Source: Salinibacter pepae (GTDB taxonomy: Bacteria > Bacteroidota > Rhodothermia > Rhodothermales > Salinibacteraceae). Taken from it: a DNA stretch of 64,000 nt. The translations under genes and the position numbers were made by a program. The stretch covers positions 3,521,206 through 3,585,205 of the forward strand of contig NZ_CAMTTE010000001.1 in assembly GCF_947077775.1 (NCBI RefSeq), given 5' to 3'. Below are positions 56,670-64,000 of this stretch, in pieces. The first letter of the stretch is position 1, and each line of letters opens with the position of its first letter. The notes under the pieces were generated by a model that ran no database searches, was not told the DNA's origin, and was given only the letters and a program-made list of their open reading frames with translations.

Positions 56670-57053
56670 ATGGCACAAAAGTATCAGTACGAACTGACGT
56701 ACGTCATCAGTGGGGTCGTCAAGCAAAACCAGGTGGACGACATTGTCCGCAAGGTGAACCACCTCATCGAGAGCAACGACGGCGACGTGCTTGAGGTCGA
56801 CGAGTGGGGCAACCAACGCCTCGCCTACGAAATCGACCGCAAGCGCAGCGGCTATTACGTGAACATGTATTTCCAGGCGCCGGGCGAGCTCGTTCCGCGC
56901 CTGGAACGAGAACTGGACATCAACGACGACGTGCTGCGCTACCTCACCCTGCGCATGGACGCGAAGATGAAGCGTCACTACGAGCAGCGCAAGGAGCGCC
57001 GTGCGCAGGAGGCCGCCGAAGAAGAGGCGGCGGACGAGTCCGACGAGGAGTAG
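56670..57053 (+). CDS. rpsF: Ribosomal protein S6
   Basis: A 127-residue 30S protein. YQYELTYVISG opens the fold, DEWGNQRLAYEIDRKRSGYYVNMYF is the core strand region, and DDVLRYLTLRMD ends it. A very acidic tail follows. ATG 56670 is chosen over upstream starts because homology begins immediately. It pairs with S18 encoded 53 bases downstream. Confidence 0.95.
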   Translation: MAQKYQYELTYVISGVVKQNQVDDIVRKVNHLIESNDGDVLEVDEWGNQRLAYEIDRKRSGYYVNMYFQAPGELVPRLERELDINDDVLRYLTLRMDAKMKRHYEQRKERRAQEAAEEEAADESDEE

Positions 57054-57106
57054 CGTCTCCCCTCTTTGCCTTCCCGCGTTTCTCGAACTTGAGCTTCCGA
57101 TGACCC

Positions 57107-57319
57107 ATGGCTGACCAAAACGACGTCGACTACGAGCACCTCGAATACGTGGACTACAAGGACACCGAGTTCCTGGAGCAGTTCATCAACAACCAGGGCA
57201 AGATCTTGCCGCGGCGCGTGACGGGGGTGCCCGCCCGCGTGCAGCGCCAGATCACGAAGGCGATCAAGCGGGCCCGGCACCTCGCCCTCATGCCGTACGT
57301 GTCCGAGTCGGTTCGGTAA
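57107..57319 (+). CDS. rpsR: Ribosomal protein S18
   Basis: A 70-residue 30S protein. [25 protein letters not shown] then the [21 protein letters not shown] block is the S18 core. The N-terminus is unusually acidic for a ribosomal protein, fitting a halophile. It is between rpsF and rplI in the usual order. Confidence 0.96.
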   Translation: MADQNDVDYEHLEYVDYKDTEFLEQFINNQGKILPRRVTGVPARVQRQITKAIKRARHLALMPYVSESVR

Positions 57320-57368
57320 CGGACCCGGACGAACTGTCTCCACCATTTCCGACTGACCCGATTGCATC

Positions 57369-57818
57369 ATGCAGATTATTCTCCTCAACGACGTGGACCA
57401 CCTCGGCGAAAAGGGCGAGGTCCACGAGGTGGCCGACGGCTATGGCCGCAACTACTTGATTCCCCAAGGACTCGCGCGGGTGGCCACCGACGGGGCCATT
57501 CGCCAGTTGCGCGACGAGCAGCAGCAGCAGGCCCGCAAAGAGGCCGCCAAGAAAGAGCAGGTCGAAGAGCTCAAGGACGAGCTCGAAGACATGCAGGTGG
57601 TCTTCACCGCGAAGGTGGGCGAGGACAACCGCATCTTTGGCACCGTGACGACTCAGCAGATCGCGGTGGAGCTCTCCAACCGCGGCTTCAACATTGACCG
57701 GCGAGACATCGAGCTCGACGAAGACATCCGGTTCGTGGGGGCCTACACGGCGTCCATCGACCTGGGCTACGGCATCGAAGCGACCCTGGACATCCAGGTC
57801 ATTCCGGAGTCGGGCTGA
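57369..57818 (+). CDS. rplI: Ribosomal protein L9
   Basis: A 149-residue 50S protein. The N-terminal RNA-binding part has DVDHLGEKGEVHEVADGYGRNYLIPQGLA, the signature. An acidic helix joins it to the C-terminal domain (IFGTVTTQQIAVEL). It is the last gene of the S6-S18-L9 operon and is followed by a strong hairpin. Confidence 0.97.
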   Translation: MQIILLNDVDHLGEKGEVHEVADGYGRNYLIPQGLARVATDGAIRQLRDEQQQQARKEAAKKEQVEELKDELEDMQVVFTAKVGEDNRIFGTVTTQQIAVELSNRGFNIDRRDIELDEDIRFVGAYTASIDLGYGIEATLDIQVIPESG

Positions 57819-58286
57819 CCGAATGGACAACAGACTGCGGCGACAGAGGGGCCCTCATTTGCGTGAGGGCCCCTTTGCGCATTCCTGTAGGCGCTTCTGC
57901 TTTCTGCAGGCGCTTCCATTCGAGAGATGTCGGAAGGCGGCCTGCGCCGCGAGGAGCAGCCGAACAGTACGTTGCCCCGGCCGTCCGTCCTTCTCAACCC
58001 CGCCACTTAGTAGGCGTCGGGTTCGCGTCCGGTGCCGGCCGCCCCTTCCGCCGTGCGCACCCCCTGCTCCACGTCCCGGGGCAGCCGTTCGGCTTCGAAA
58101 ACGATGCCGTCCTCAATCGTGCGCAGTCGACACCGTCGGCCCCTCGAACGCCTGTGCGCCCTCGAGCGTCGCGGCGCGAGCGACCCCAGCGGCCCGACCG
58201 ATCCCGGCCTCCCGCGGTGGCCCCCGCACGTCCCCCGCGGCTCAAAACACACAGGGGGAGGAGAGAGAACAGAGGAGGGGGGACGG
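57819..58286. other. Gap between rplI and the convergent PLP enzyme gene
   Basis: About 470 bases. It contains the rplI terminator hairpin. On the minus strand around 58010-58130 a frame with the local codon bias reads IEDGIVFEAERLPRDVEQG and then ends, but it has no supported start and may be a gene fragment. Otherwise I see nothing. Confidence 0.5.
57847..57876 (+). terminator. Hairpin terminator after rplI
   Basis: A perfect 11-bp stem (57847-57857 with 57864-57874) around a 6-base loop, 29 bases after the rplI stop, followed by a short T run. It is the clearest terminator in the window. Confidence 0.85.
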
Positions 58287-59435
58287 CTACTCGTCCAGCC
58301 CGGCGTCGAGCGCCGCGGCAAAGTCTGCCACGAGGTCGTCGGGGCCTTCAAGCCCTACGGATACGCGCACGAACCGATCGGTAATGCCCATGGCCCGGCG
58401 GGCCGCCGGGCTCACGTCCTTGTGGGATGTGTGCACGGGCTGCGTCACGAGCGTCTCGACGCCCCCGAGGCTCGGCGCACGAAGGGGGAGGGAGAGGGCG
58501 TCGAAGAACGAATCGACCGCTGTCTGTGGGGCCAGTTCGAGGCCCACCATGCCCCCGAACCCGTCGAGCAATGTCCGGGCGCGATCGTGATGGGGATGGG
58601 ACGAAAGACTGGGGTGGTGCACCCGTTCGACGCCGTCGTGATCGGCCAGCGCCGCCGCGAGCGCCCGGGCCGTCTCGTTTTGCTTGCGCACCCGCACCCC
58701 GAGGGTCTTCAGGCTCCGATGCAGGAGGCCACACGCGTGTGGGTCCAGCATGCCCCCAAGCAGCTTCGTCGTCCGGAGCGCGTTGTCCAAAGGCTTCGAC
58801 GCCCCGGCCACCACGCCCGCAGCCACGTCCGAGTGGCCCCCGAGGTACTTGGTGGCGGAGTGGAGGACTACGTCGAACCCCAGGGAGGCCGGACGGAGGT
58901 TGACGGGCGAGGCGAACGTGTTGTCGATGACGGTCGTGAGGTCGTGCTCCTCCGCGCGGTCGACCATGCCCGTGAGGTTCAGGACCTCGAGGCGCGGATT
59001 GGTGATCGCTTCCGCGTAGAGCACTTCCGTATTCGGCTGCAGGGCTTCAGTCCATGCCTCGGGCGTGTCCTCGGGAACGAGGGTGTGGGTGATCCCGAAC
59101 CGAGGAAGCAGGTCGTTGAGAAGGGCGAGGGTCCCGCCATATAGGCTGTGCGGAGCAACGAGATGATCGCCCGCATTCAGCACGCCCAAGAGGGCGGACG
59201 AAATGGCGGCCATCCCGCTCGCCGTCACCAGGGCGCGCTCCGTCTCGGTGAGGGCCGCAAGTTTTTCGTGGAGGGCCTCGTGGTTCGGCGAGTTGTTGTA
59301 CCGGACGTAGCGGGGCGACGCCCCCGGCTCGTCGTGGGTGTAGGTCGCCGTCTGGAAGACGGGCATCGACACGGCCCCTTCAATCCGTGGCTCCGGCTCG
59401 CCGGCGTGAATGGATTGAGTATCAAGGGTGGACAT
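58287..59435 (-). CDS. Cystathionine gamma-synthase/lyase family PLP enzyme
   Basis: A 382-residue trans-sulfuration enzyme. STLDTQSIHAGEPEPR opens the family, PVFQTATY and YVRYNNSPNHEAL follow, and the PLP lysine is in HSATKYLGGHSDVAAG at about residue 196. The late SLGGVETLVTQPVHTSH block is also present. Whether it forms cystathionine, cleaves it, or acts on methionine cannot be decided. ATG 59435 lies 21 bases after the dnaA stop, so the two may share a transcript. Confidence 0.92.
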   Translation of the reverse strand: MSTLDTQSIHAGEPEPRIEGAVSMPVFQTATYTHDEPGASPRYVRYNNSPNHEALHEKLAALTETERALVTASGMAAISSALLGVLNAGDHLVAPHSLYGGTLALLNDLLPRFGITHTLVPEDTPEAWTEALQPNTEVLYAEAITNPRLEVLNLTGMVDRAEEHDLTTVIDNTFASPVNLRPASLGFDVVLHSATKYLGGHSDVAAGVVAGASKPLDNALRTTKLLGGMLDPHACGLLHRSLKTLGVRVRKQNETARALAAALADHDGVERVHHPSLSSHPHHDRARTLLDGFGGMVGLELAPQTAVDSFFDALSLPLRAPSLGGVETLVTQPVHTSHKDVSPAARRAMGITDRFVRVSVGLEGPDDLVADFAAALDAGLDE

Positions 59436-59455
59436 ATGCCAGACGGGCATCGCCG

Positions 59456-61150
59456 CTAAAGACTCGAAGACAGCGACCGATCCTGGAGGTTGGACTGCAG
59501 GGATGAGATGTCGTCCTGCAGTTCGGGGTCGGATTCCAGGTCCTCCTCGATCTTGCGGTAGGCGTGGATCACGGTGGAGTGGTCGCGCCCGCCAAATCGG
59601 GAGCCGATGTGGTCGTACGACTCGTCGGTCAATTCGCGGCAGAGGTACATGGCGATCTGGCGCGCCTGTGCCACCGTCTGTTTGCGGGATCGAGAAAGCA
59701 GGTCGCCCTTTTCGAGCCGAAAGTACTCGGCCACCTGCTCGATGATGTCGTCCGCGTTGAGGGCGTCTGCGCCCTCGTCGGTGTGCTCGCGCAGGAAGCG
59801 ACGGGCCGTATCGAGGTCGAGCGTCCGGTCGTCGAGCTGGACGAGGGCGGTGAGGCGGGTGAGGGCCCCTTCGAGCTGGCGCACGTTCGAGTCGATGCGC
59901 TGGGCGATCAGCTCCAGCACGTCCGGCGACACGGCGATGTCCTGCCGGGCGGCCTTGCGCTGCAGGATCGCGATCCGCGTTTCGAGGTCCGGGCGCTGGA
60001 TATCGGCGCTCAGGCCCCACTGGAAGCGAGAGAGCAACCGCTCCTCGATGCCAGGGATCTCTGCGGGGGGACGGTCCGCACAGAGGAAAATCTGTTTTCC
60101 GTTCTGGTGGAGGTCGTTGAAGATGTGGAAGAACTCCTCCTGGGTCTTCTCCTTCTCGCCAAAGAACTGGACGTCGTCGACGATGAGCAGGTCGGCCTGC
60201 CGGTAGTAGCTCGAAAACGCCGCGATCCGGTTCTCACGGACCGACTGCACGAACTGGCTCGTGAAGCGGTCGCTGGAGACGTACAGCACCCGTTCGGCGG
60301 TGTTGTGCTCCAGGGCGTAGTTGGCGACGGCCTGCGCCAGGTGCGTTTTCCCCAGGCCCACACCGCCGTACACCAGGAGCGGGTTGTAATTCGTGCTGCC
60401 GGGCTCCTGTGCCACGGCGAACGCGGCGCTCCGGGCCAGGCGATTGCCGTCCCCTTCCACGAACTCGTCGAACGTGTACTCCGGACGAAGGTGCTGCTTG
60501 GCCTGTTCGTAGAGGGCCGAGCGCTCATCCGGGGAGCCCGCGTCGGTTTGGGGCGGGGAGGGGGCGGAGGCATCTTCCGTACGGCCAGGGTCCGAGACAT
60601 CGGCGACGTCGGGGGAGGACGGGCGGGGCGTGGTCGGGCCCGTCGGCGAGGAGGCTCCCCCGGAGGTCGATGCGTCCGGGGAAGGAGACTGGTTGATCGC
60701 CTCCCGACCGGCTGGGGACGAAGACGACACCGGCTCCGATGGGCGCGGGGACGTGGAGGAGCGTCCGGCCTGGTCGCTGGAGGGGGCGGACGACGGTCGA
60801 TCCTGGGGGGACGAAGGCGCGTCCGGCTCGTCGGGAGCAGATCCGGACGACCCGGAGTCCGTGGCAATCTCGTCGGGGCGTTCCTCCTCGGGGGCCACCT
60901 GGTAGGTCACGTCCGTCGGCTCCCCGACCGCCTCACTCACGGCCTGCCGGATGGAGCGCTGAAACCGACTGCGGAGGTACTGGATGCCGAAGGGCGTGGG
61001 CACCTGCAGGGTCAACGTGGGGGATCCCTCATCCGTAGACAGGTCGAGGGGCTGGATGGGGTCCAGCCAGTTCTGAACCGTTCGCTCCGGAAGCGTCTCG
61101 CGGAGATCGCGAAGCGCAGTGCGCCAAGCGTCGGAGGCGGACGGGACCAT
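59456..61150 (-). CDS. dnaA: Chromosomal replication initiator DnaA
   Basis: A 564-residue initiator. Domain I is residues 1-85 (LPERTVQNWLDPIQPL). Domain II, about residues 86-220, is a long Ser/Pro/Asp-rich linker, much longer than in most bacteria. The AAA+ domain has Walker A GGVGLGKT (262-269), Walker B DLLIVDDVQFF and the arginine-finger region. Domain IV has the DNA-binding signature YDHIGSRFGGRDHSTVIHA. I saw no consensus DnaA boxes in either flank, and dnaN is not adjacent, so the origin may be elsewhere. Confidence 0.97.
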   Translation of the reverse strand: MVPSASDAWRTALRDLRETLPERTVQNWLDPIQPLDLSTDEGSPTLTLQVPTPFGIQYLRSRFQRSIRQAVSEAVGEPTDVTYQVAPEEERPDEIATDSGSSGSAPDEPDAPSSPQDRPSSAPSSDQAGRSSTSPRPSEPVSSSSPAGREAINQSPSPDASTSGGASSPTGPTTPRPSSPDVADVSDPGRTEDASAPSPPQTDAGSPDERSALYEQAKQHLRPEYTFDEFVEGDGNRLARSAAFAVAQEPGSTNYNPLLVYGGVGLGKTHLAQAVANYALEHNTAERVLYVSSDRFTSQFVQSVRENRIAAFSSYYRQADLLIVDDVQFFGEKEKTQEEFFHIFNDLHQNGKQIFLCADRPPAEIPGIEERLLSRFQWGLSADIQRPDLETRIAILQRKAARQDIAVSPDVLELIAQRIDSNVRQLEGALTRLTALVQLDDRTLDLDTARRFLREHTDEGADALNADDIIEQVAEYFRLEKGDLLSRSRKQTVAQARQIAMYLCRELTDESYDHIGSRFGGRDHSTVIHAYRKIEEDLESDPELQDDISSLQSNLQDRSLSSSL

Positions 61151-61434
61151 AGATGAGAAGAAGACCGTGCGTTAGCGGCGACAGAGAAGCGGCGCCGGCG
61201 GAGGCTGAGATCGACGCCCGCACAACGTAGACCACAGCCGTTCAGAACGCAAGTGTGTGCCGGGAAAATTTAAAGAGGCGCGGCCTCGCGCCGCTAACGG
61301 TCCCTCCGAAATTTCGGGCCCGAATCGCCTCCACGAAAGGAGGCCCGACGGCCGTGGCGCAGGCCAGGCTCGTGCAAGAATCTGACGCCACCCTCAGGGG
61401 CCTCGCGGGCCTCACCGTGGGAAACTGAATGGCA

Positions 61435-62580
61435 CTACAGATTGCCCCGACGCTCCTGCTCCCGCTCCATGGCCTTGAACAGAGCCTTGAAGTTGCCGGC
61501 GCCGAACGAGCGAGCCCCTTCCCGCTGAATGATCTCAAAGAAGACCGTGGGGCGGTCCTGGACCGGCTTGGTAAAGATCTGAAGCAGGTAGCCGTCCGGG
61601 TCGCGGTCCACGAGGATGCCAAGCTCCTCAAGGTCGTCGATGGACTCGTTGATGGAGCCCACGCGCTCGGTGAGCACCGCCCGGTCGTAATACGTGTCCG
61701 GGACGTGGAGAAATTCGACGCCGCGGCGACGAAGTTCGCGCACGGTGGTGATGATGTCGTCGGACGCGAGTGCGACGTGCTGCACACCGGCCCCCCGGTA
61801 GAACTCGAGGTACTCCTCAATCTGGCTCTTCTTTTTGCCTTCGGCGGGCTCGTTGATTGGGAATTTGATCTTCTCGTCCCCGTTGGCCATCACCTTCGAC
61901 ATGAGGGCCGAGTACTCGGTCGAGATGTCCTGGTCGGTGAAGTGGAGCATGTTGAAGAAGCCCATCGTTTGGGCGTAGTACTCCACGTACGTATCCATGT
62001 CCCCTTCGTGGACGTTGCCCACGCAATGATCCACGTACTGCAGTCCCGCTGGCGCGGGCGGCGACCAGAACTCGTTCTCCCACCGCTCGAAGCCCGGAAG
62101 GAAGGGCCCGTCGTAGTCCGACCGTTCTACGAAAGTGTGTACGGTGTCGCCGTAGGTGGCAATGGTAGCGGTCACGACGCGTCCGTGCTCGTCCTCCTGA
62201 ACCGTGGGGGACTGGACGGGCGGGGCGCCGCGCTTCGTCGTCTCCTCGAAGGAGGCGGTCGCATCGTCCACCTCGAGCGCGATGTCCTTCACCCCATCCC
62301 CGTGCTGGCGGACGTGCTCGCTGATTGAAGAGTCCGGCCCGAGGGCCGACGTCAGAACGAACCGGATGTCGTTCTGCGTGAGCAGGTAGCTTACCTTGTC
62401 TTCGTGTCCGGTTTCCGGGCCCCGGTAGCCCTGAATCTGGAACCCAAACAGGTGGGCGTAAAAGTGAGCGGCCTGCTTGGCGTTGCCGACGTAGAACTCG
62501 ACGTAGTCGGTGCCGTTGAGTGGGAGGAAATCTTCGGGGCTCTCGACGTCGGGGTCCGGGGCGGTGGTCGGGTTGGCCAT
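61435..62580 (-). CDS. hppD: 4-Hydroxyphenylpyruvate dioxygenase
   Basis: A 381-residue non-haem iron dioxygenase converting 4-hydroxyphenylpyruvate to homogentisate in tyrosine breakdown. Two vicinal-oxygen-chelate repeats are visible. The first iron His is in LQYVDHCVGNV, the second in GVQHVALASDDI, and the Glu in PTVFFEIIQREG near the C-terminus. ATG 62580 is chosen because homology starts soon after. No homogentisate dioxygenase or fumarylacetoacetase is adjacent. Confidence 0.95.
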   Translation of the reverse strand: MANPTTAPDPDVESPEDFLPLNGTDYVEFYVGNAKQAAHFYAHLFGFQIQGYRGPETGHEDKVSYLLTQNDIRFVLTSALGPDSSISEHVRQHGDGVKDIALEVDDATASFEETTKRGAPPVQSPTVQEDEHGRVVTATIATYGDTVHTFVERSDYDGPFLPGFERWENEFWSPPAPAGLQYVDHCVGNVHEGDMDTYVEYYAQTMGFFNMLHFTDQDISTEYSALMSKVMANGDEKIKFPINEPAEGKKKSQIEEYLEFYRGAGVQHVALASDDIITTVRELRRRGVEFLHVPDTYYDRAVLTERVGSINESIDDLEELGILVDRDPDGYLLQIFTKPVQDRPTVFFEIIQREGARSFGAGNFKALFKAMEREQERRGNL

Positions 62581-62678
62581 GGTGCGCAAGGGGATTGTGG
62601 ACGGGGAAAATCGGAAGCGCTTTCACATGCTGGAATCGTCGATACTTTTTCTCTGCACAAACGTTTCGGGGGCGTTGG

Positions 62679-63410
62679 CTAGGACGAACCGGAGTGGGCC
62701 TGGGCCGCGGTGGTGGGCGCGGACATCGTGAACCGAACCGGAAGACGGAGTCGGATTGGAATGGGATCGCCGTCGACCCGGGCCGGAATAAAATCAACCG
62801 ATCTTACGCCGTCTACGGCGGCGGAATCGCACAAGGGATGAAGGGATTTGACCACCTCGATATCCCTCACGCTCCCGTCGGGCTCGACCCGAAACTCGAG
62901 TTCCAAGCGTCCCTCAATGCCCTGAGCGCGTGCTTTCTTCGGATAATGGATGTTCAGGTACAGGCTGCCCTTGCCCCCAACGATCTGTGGCGTACGATCT
63001 GCGACGTCGAGCGTGCTTGCGTATCGGGCCTTTTTGTTCCGGCTGGCGTTGGACTCCGAAGGGGAGGATCCCGAGTCGCCGTCGCCCTGGGCCGTTTCCG
63101 AGGGTGAAGAGGCTTCCGGTGCGGCCTCGGGTGAGGAAGGGGCGCTGGTGGGCGGAGGCGCCCGTTCGGACCGGCCGCCTGGGTCCGTGTCGGTGGGCTC
63201 CTCGGGCACCACGTCGCCGAGCAGAATCCGGTCGGGGGACGAATCGATCGTCCATCCTACCTGTAGCGATGAGCGTTGGAGCGGGAGGTGAACCAGGGCA
63301 ATTACGACGACGAGACTGGCGGCCAGCCCGACCATGCAACGTAGGGGGTAGGCGTCCAGGACGACATCCGTGATTGTATCCATGACGGGCACGGGGCTGG
63401 GAAGGGACAT
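62679..63410 (-). CDS. TonB family energy-transducing protein
   Basis: A 243-residue protein. An N-terminal helix (LRCMVGLAASLVVVIALVHL) anchors it in the inner membrane. A ~90-residue acidic Pro/Ser-rich spacer crosses the periplasm. The C-terminal TonB domain begins at YLNIHYPKKARAQGIEGRLELEF and contains EPDGSVRDIEVVKSLHPLCDSAAVDGV. No ExbB, ExbD or receptor gene is next to it. ATG 63410 is preferred; ATG 63383 is also possible. Confidence 0.85.
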   Translation of the reverse strand: MSLPSPVPVMDTITDVVLDAYPLRCMVGLAASLVVVIALVHLPLQRSSLQVGWTIDSSPDRILLGDVVPEEPTDTDPGGRSERAPPPTSAPSSPEAAPEASSPSETAQGDGDSGSSPSESNASRNKKARYASTLDVADRTPQIVGGKGSLYLNIHYPKKARAQGIEGRLELEFRVEPDGSVRDIEVVKSLHPLCDSAAVDGVRSVDFIPARVDGDPIPIRLRLPVRFTMSAPTTAAQAHSGSS

Positions 63411-63563
63411 CCATCGTTTCTTTACACGAATAATGCGCACATTGATTCCACTCGTGGACAATTGCCCCTGACACGCACGATTCCGGATGCGCGGACCAAA
63501 CCGGACCGTTTCGTGTGGCATGGGGGCGCGTGTGTTGCTCATTTGAGTCAGTCTTTGAGTCCT

Positions 63564-64000
63564 ATGTTTTCGGCACTTGTGCTCGACGACACAGAGGGTG
63601 AGATTCAAGCCCAGGTCCGGGAGCTCCAGACCGACGATCTTCCGGGGGCTGAGTCGGAGGAGGTGCACCTGGAGGTTCTGTACTCGAGCCTCAATTACAA
63701 AGACGGGCTGGCCGTCACGGGCAGTGGGCAGGTCATTCGTGGGGACTACCCCATCGTGCCGGGCATCGACTTGGTTGGGCGTGTTCTCAACACCGATCAC
63801 GACGCCTTCGAAGAGGGGGATCGCGTTATCGGAACCGGCTGGCAGCTGGGCGAGGTGGCCTGGGGCGGGTACCGCCAGGAAGCCCGCGTGGCCGGTCGTA
63901 AACTCGTCCCGCTTCCCGATGGGCTGTCCCCGGCCCAATCCATGATCATTGGCACGGCCGGGTTTACCGCGATGCTTTCAGTGATGGCACTCGGCGAGCA
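63564..64000 (+). CDS. YhdH/YhfP-type quinone oxidoreductase (cut by window edge)
   Basis: The first 145 residues of a medium-chain dehydrogenase/reductase without the zinc ligands. MFSALVLDD, LYSSLNYKDGLAVTG, YPIVPGIDLVGRV and GWQLGEVAWGGYRQEARV match acrylyl-CoA reductases of the AcuI/YhdH group. The cofactor-binding Rossmann part lies beyond the window. ATG 63564 fits the family start. Confidence 0.9.
   Translation, partial: MFSALVLDDTEGEIQAQVRELQTDDLPGAESEEVHLEVLYSSLNYKDGLAVTGSGQVIRGDYPIVPGIDLVGRVLNTDHDAFEEGDRVIGTGWQLGEVAWGGYRQEARVAGRKLVPLPDGLSPAQSMIIGTAGFTAMLSVMALGE

Noticed and set aside
61151..61434. Replication origin next to dnaA
   Set aside because: No DnaA box of the TTATCCACA type was found by eye, and only one short A/T-rich patch is present.
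1..64000. CRISPR arrays, tRNA or rRNA genes, insertion sequences
   Set aside because: No regularly spaced repeats, no tRNA-like TTCRANY arms in the gaps, and no transposase motif were seen.

Overview
The window is bacterial chromosome, very rich in G+C by eye. Its proteins are strikingly acidic and GTG starts are common. The gene content fits a Bacteroidota-related extreme halophile of the Salinibacter/Rhodothermota type: outer-membrane beta-barrels and lipoproteins, an Lpt lipopolysaccharide export set, a menaquinone pathway, an RsbU/RsbW/STAS phospho-switch, a homogentisate-type tyrosine route and S9 peptidases. The genus-level assignment is inference from gene content and composition; no rRNA gene is present. 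I found no tRNA, rRNA, CRISPR array, transposase or complete prophage.

Layout. 1-4.7 kb: the N-terminal part of clpC (cut by the window edge), an A-type iron-sulfur carrier, a small exported membrane protein and a secreted S9 peptidase. 4.7-7.9 kb is the one clearly accessory stretch. It holds an arylsulfotransferase-type gene broken by a single in-frame TAG, a degraded second copy of the S9 peptidase N-terminus, a 12-G tract and an orphan YopX-like (phage-type) gene. 8-10 kb: a cytidine/guanine-deaminase-fold enzyme and an aminotransferase. 9.9-18.3 kb is a leftward gene train: MacB/LolD-type ATPase, FtsX-type permease, CPA2 antiporter, AttH-like lipocalin hydrolase, lone HsdR_N nuclease-like protein, PAP phosphatase and sugar-nucleotidyltransferase-like enzyme. 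18.6-22.1 kb: an outer-membrane barrel and a large lipoprotein of unknown role. 22.9-24.6 kb: pyrB and pyrR. 24.7-37.6 kb: mixed housekeeping genes (DUF58, AI-2E-type permease, ARMT1-like phosphatase, YhbY, MBL hydrolase, HisN-like phosphatase, rnc, succinate-semialdehyde-type dehydrogenase, YbbR, DMT transporter, DUF4230-like).

37.7-46.3 kb is a menaquinone block (menF, menD, menA, menC, menE), interrupted by an opposite-strand Tat-type metallo-hydrolase; menB and menH are not here. 46.5-49.1 kb: a GNAT acetyltransferase, then the leftward regulatory cassette STAS antagonist, HATPase anti-sigma kinase, response regulator fused to a PP2C phosphatase. 49.4-53.1 kb is lptC, an OstA/LptA-like gene and lptB in one rightward operon, followed by glmS, so envelope lipopolysaccharide transport and amino-sugar supply sit together. 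55.3-57.9 kb is translation: prfA, then rpsF-rpsR-rplI closed by a strong hairpin. 58.3-63.4 kb runs leftward: TonB-type protein, 4-hydroxyphenylpyruvate dioxygenase, dnaA, cystathionine gamma-synthase-type enzyme. The window ends inside a rightward YhdH-type oxidoreductase.

The best candidates for new biology are the decaying 4.7-7.9 kb segment, the Att-like transporter/lipocalin cluster with an inserted antiporter, and the unnamed lipoprotein/barrel pair. No wholly new multi-gene system can be demonstrated from sequence alone.
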